Below, piece by piece: positions 33,405-33,652 of a stretch of 33,652 bases of DNA. The stretch is from assembly GCA_049699975.1 (NCBI GenBank), contig JBNAWB010000013.1, positions 1 to 33,652 of the forward strand, written 5' to 3'. Every line of letters starts with the position of its first letter. The stretch's first letter is position 1. The notes below the pieces were generated by a model. It searched no databases. It saw only the letters and a program-made list of their open reading frames with translations, and had not been told where the DNA came from. The stretch is from CAZAGD01 sp049699975. Its GTDB lineage: Bacteria; Desulfobacterota; SM23-61. Position numbers and translations under genes: made by a program.

Positions 33405-33418
33405 TCAAGCGCGCTTGA
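33405..33418. promoter_or_regulatory. 14-bp perfect palindrome, candidate operator
   Basis: TCAAGCGCGCTTGA is fully self-complementary and GC-rich at its core, within an AT-rich intergenic region. It is 22 bases upstream of the start of the HTH gene that opens the pilus block, close to where a transcript would begin. It is a candidate binding site for that HTH protein or for another regulator. As a hairpin it has no loop bases at its centre, so a DNA operator is the better reading. Confidence 0.5.
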
Positions 33419-33652
33419 GTTAATTCAAATTGCTCAGGATATTACTTTTTTTATAAAAATTTTTCTTTTTCCAATCTTAATAAGCCAAAAATTTATTGTT
33501 TTAACTAAAAAATCGGAAAATGTTCCCCAAAAATAAAATTTTTTTTTAATTTAGCTTAAAAATCACTTATTTTCTTTTTTTAATCCCCAAAATGAAGAAT
33601 TATTACTCGGAGCGATTAAATATTTACATTTATTCCCCTCACCCTCCCCTCT
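33419..33652. other. AT-rich gene-free region upstream of the pilus block
   Basis: No convincing gene is seen here. The stretch is rich in A and T runs, including nine Ts after 33538, and must contain the promoter of the HTH-kinase-pilus transcript. I could not pick out a clear -35/-10 or sigma-54 (GG-N10-GC) pair on the minus strand. The last 18 bases, CCCCTCACCCTCCCCTCT, look like the start of a pyrimidine-rich dispersed repeat that continues beyond the window. Confidence 0.4.

Noticed and set aside
1..33652. CRISPR array, tRNA or rRNA genes
   Set aside because: I saw no regularly spaced repeats of 24-40 bases and no tRNA-like TTCGA arm with an acceptor stem or rRNA core sequence.

Overview
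The window is bacterial chromosome from a Gram-negative (diderm) organism. It encodes outer-membrane biogenesis (a SurA-like chaperone, MlaEFD), an outer-membrane secretin and a type IV pilus machine. The run mfd-surA-pdxA-uvrA and the general gene style recall Desulfobacterota (former Deltaproteobacteria), but that is inference from memory of gene order and no marker here proves it. A run of 10 Ns inside one gene shows this is a draft or metagenome scaffold.

Layout. Bases 1-574 hold no gene but contain remnants of several short repeats and a plausible promoter. A plus-strand cluster (575-4180) encodes a DUF1015 protein, a TrmN6-like methyltransferase, a rhomboid protease and an RlmB/TrmH-type RNA 2'-O-methyltransferase. 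It runs head-on into a co-directional minus-strand cluster (16070 down to 4196): mlaE-mlaF-mlaD-ccdA-mfd-surA-pdxA-uvrA, covering lipid transport across the envelope, thiol-electron transfer, transcription-coupled repair, outer-membrane protein folding, vitamin B6 synthesis and excision repair. From 16254 on the plus strand come a MshA-like pilin with a near-consensus promoter and a YfhO-family polytopic membrane protein interrupted by the scaffold gap.

The rest (33383 down to 19098, minus strand) is one tightly packed block. It starts with a small helix-turn-helix protein, a hybrid sensor kinase and a single-domain response regulator. It continues with a complete MSHA-type (type IVa/b-like) pilus biogenesis set: inner-membrane platform (MshG/PilC), four minor prepilins (MshC, D, O, P-like), a PilM-PilN fusion (MshI-like), PilO (MshJ-like), PilP (MshK-like), secretin (MshL), ExeA-type ATPase (MshM), TPR protein (MshN) and the assembly ATPase (MshE). 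The order G-C-D-O-P-I-J-K-L-M-N-E is the Vibrio msh order with its two halves swapped. The probable major pilin lies outside the block, beyond the convergent YfhO gene. No prepilin peptidase, retraction ATPase or MshQ-like tip protein is visible.

The points most worth a second look are: the pilus locus headed by a phosphorelay with no DNA-binding output domain; the kinase's GGDEF-like tail without a GGDEF motif; a half-degenerate MshEN c-di-GMP motif in the assembly ATPase; an MlaF ATPase with altered signature, D-loop and H-loop; and a YfhO-like glycosyltransferase candidate placed directly behind the pilin.
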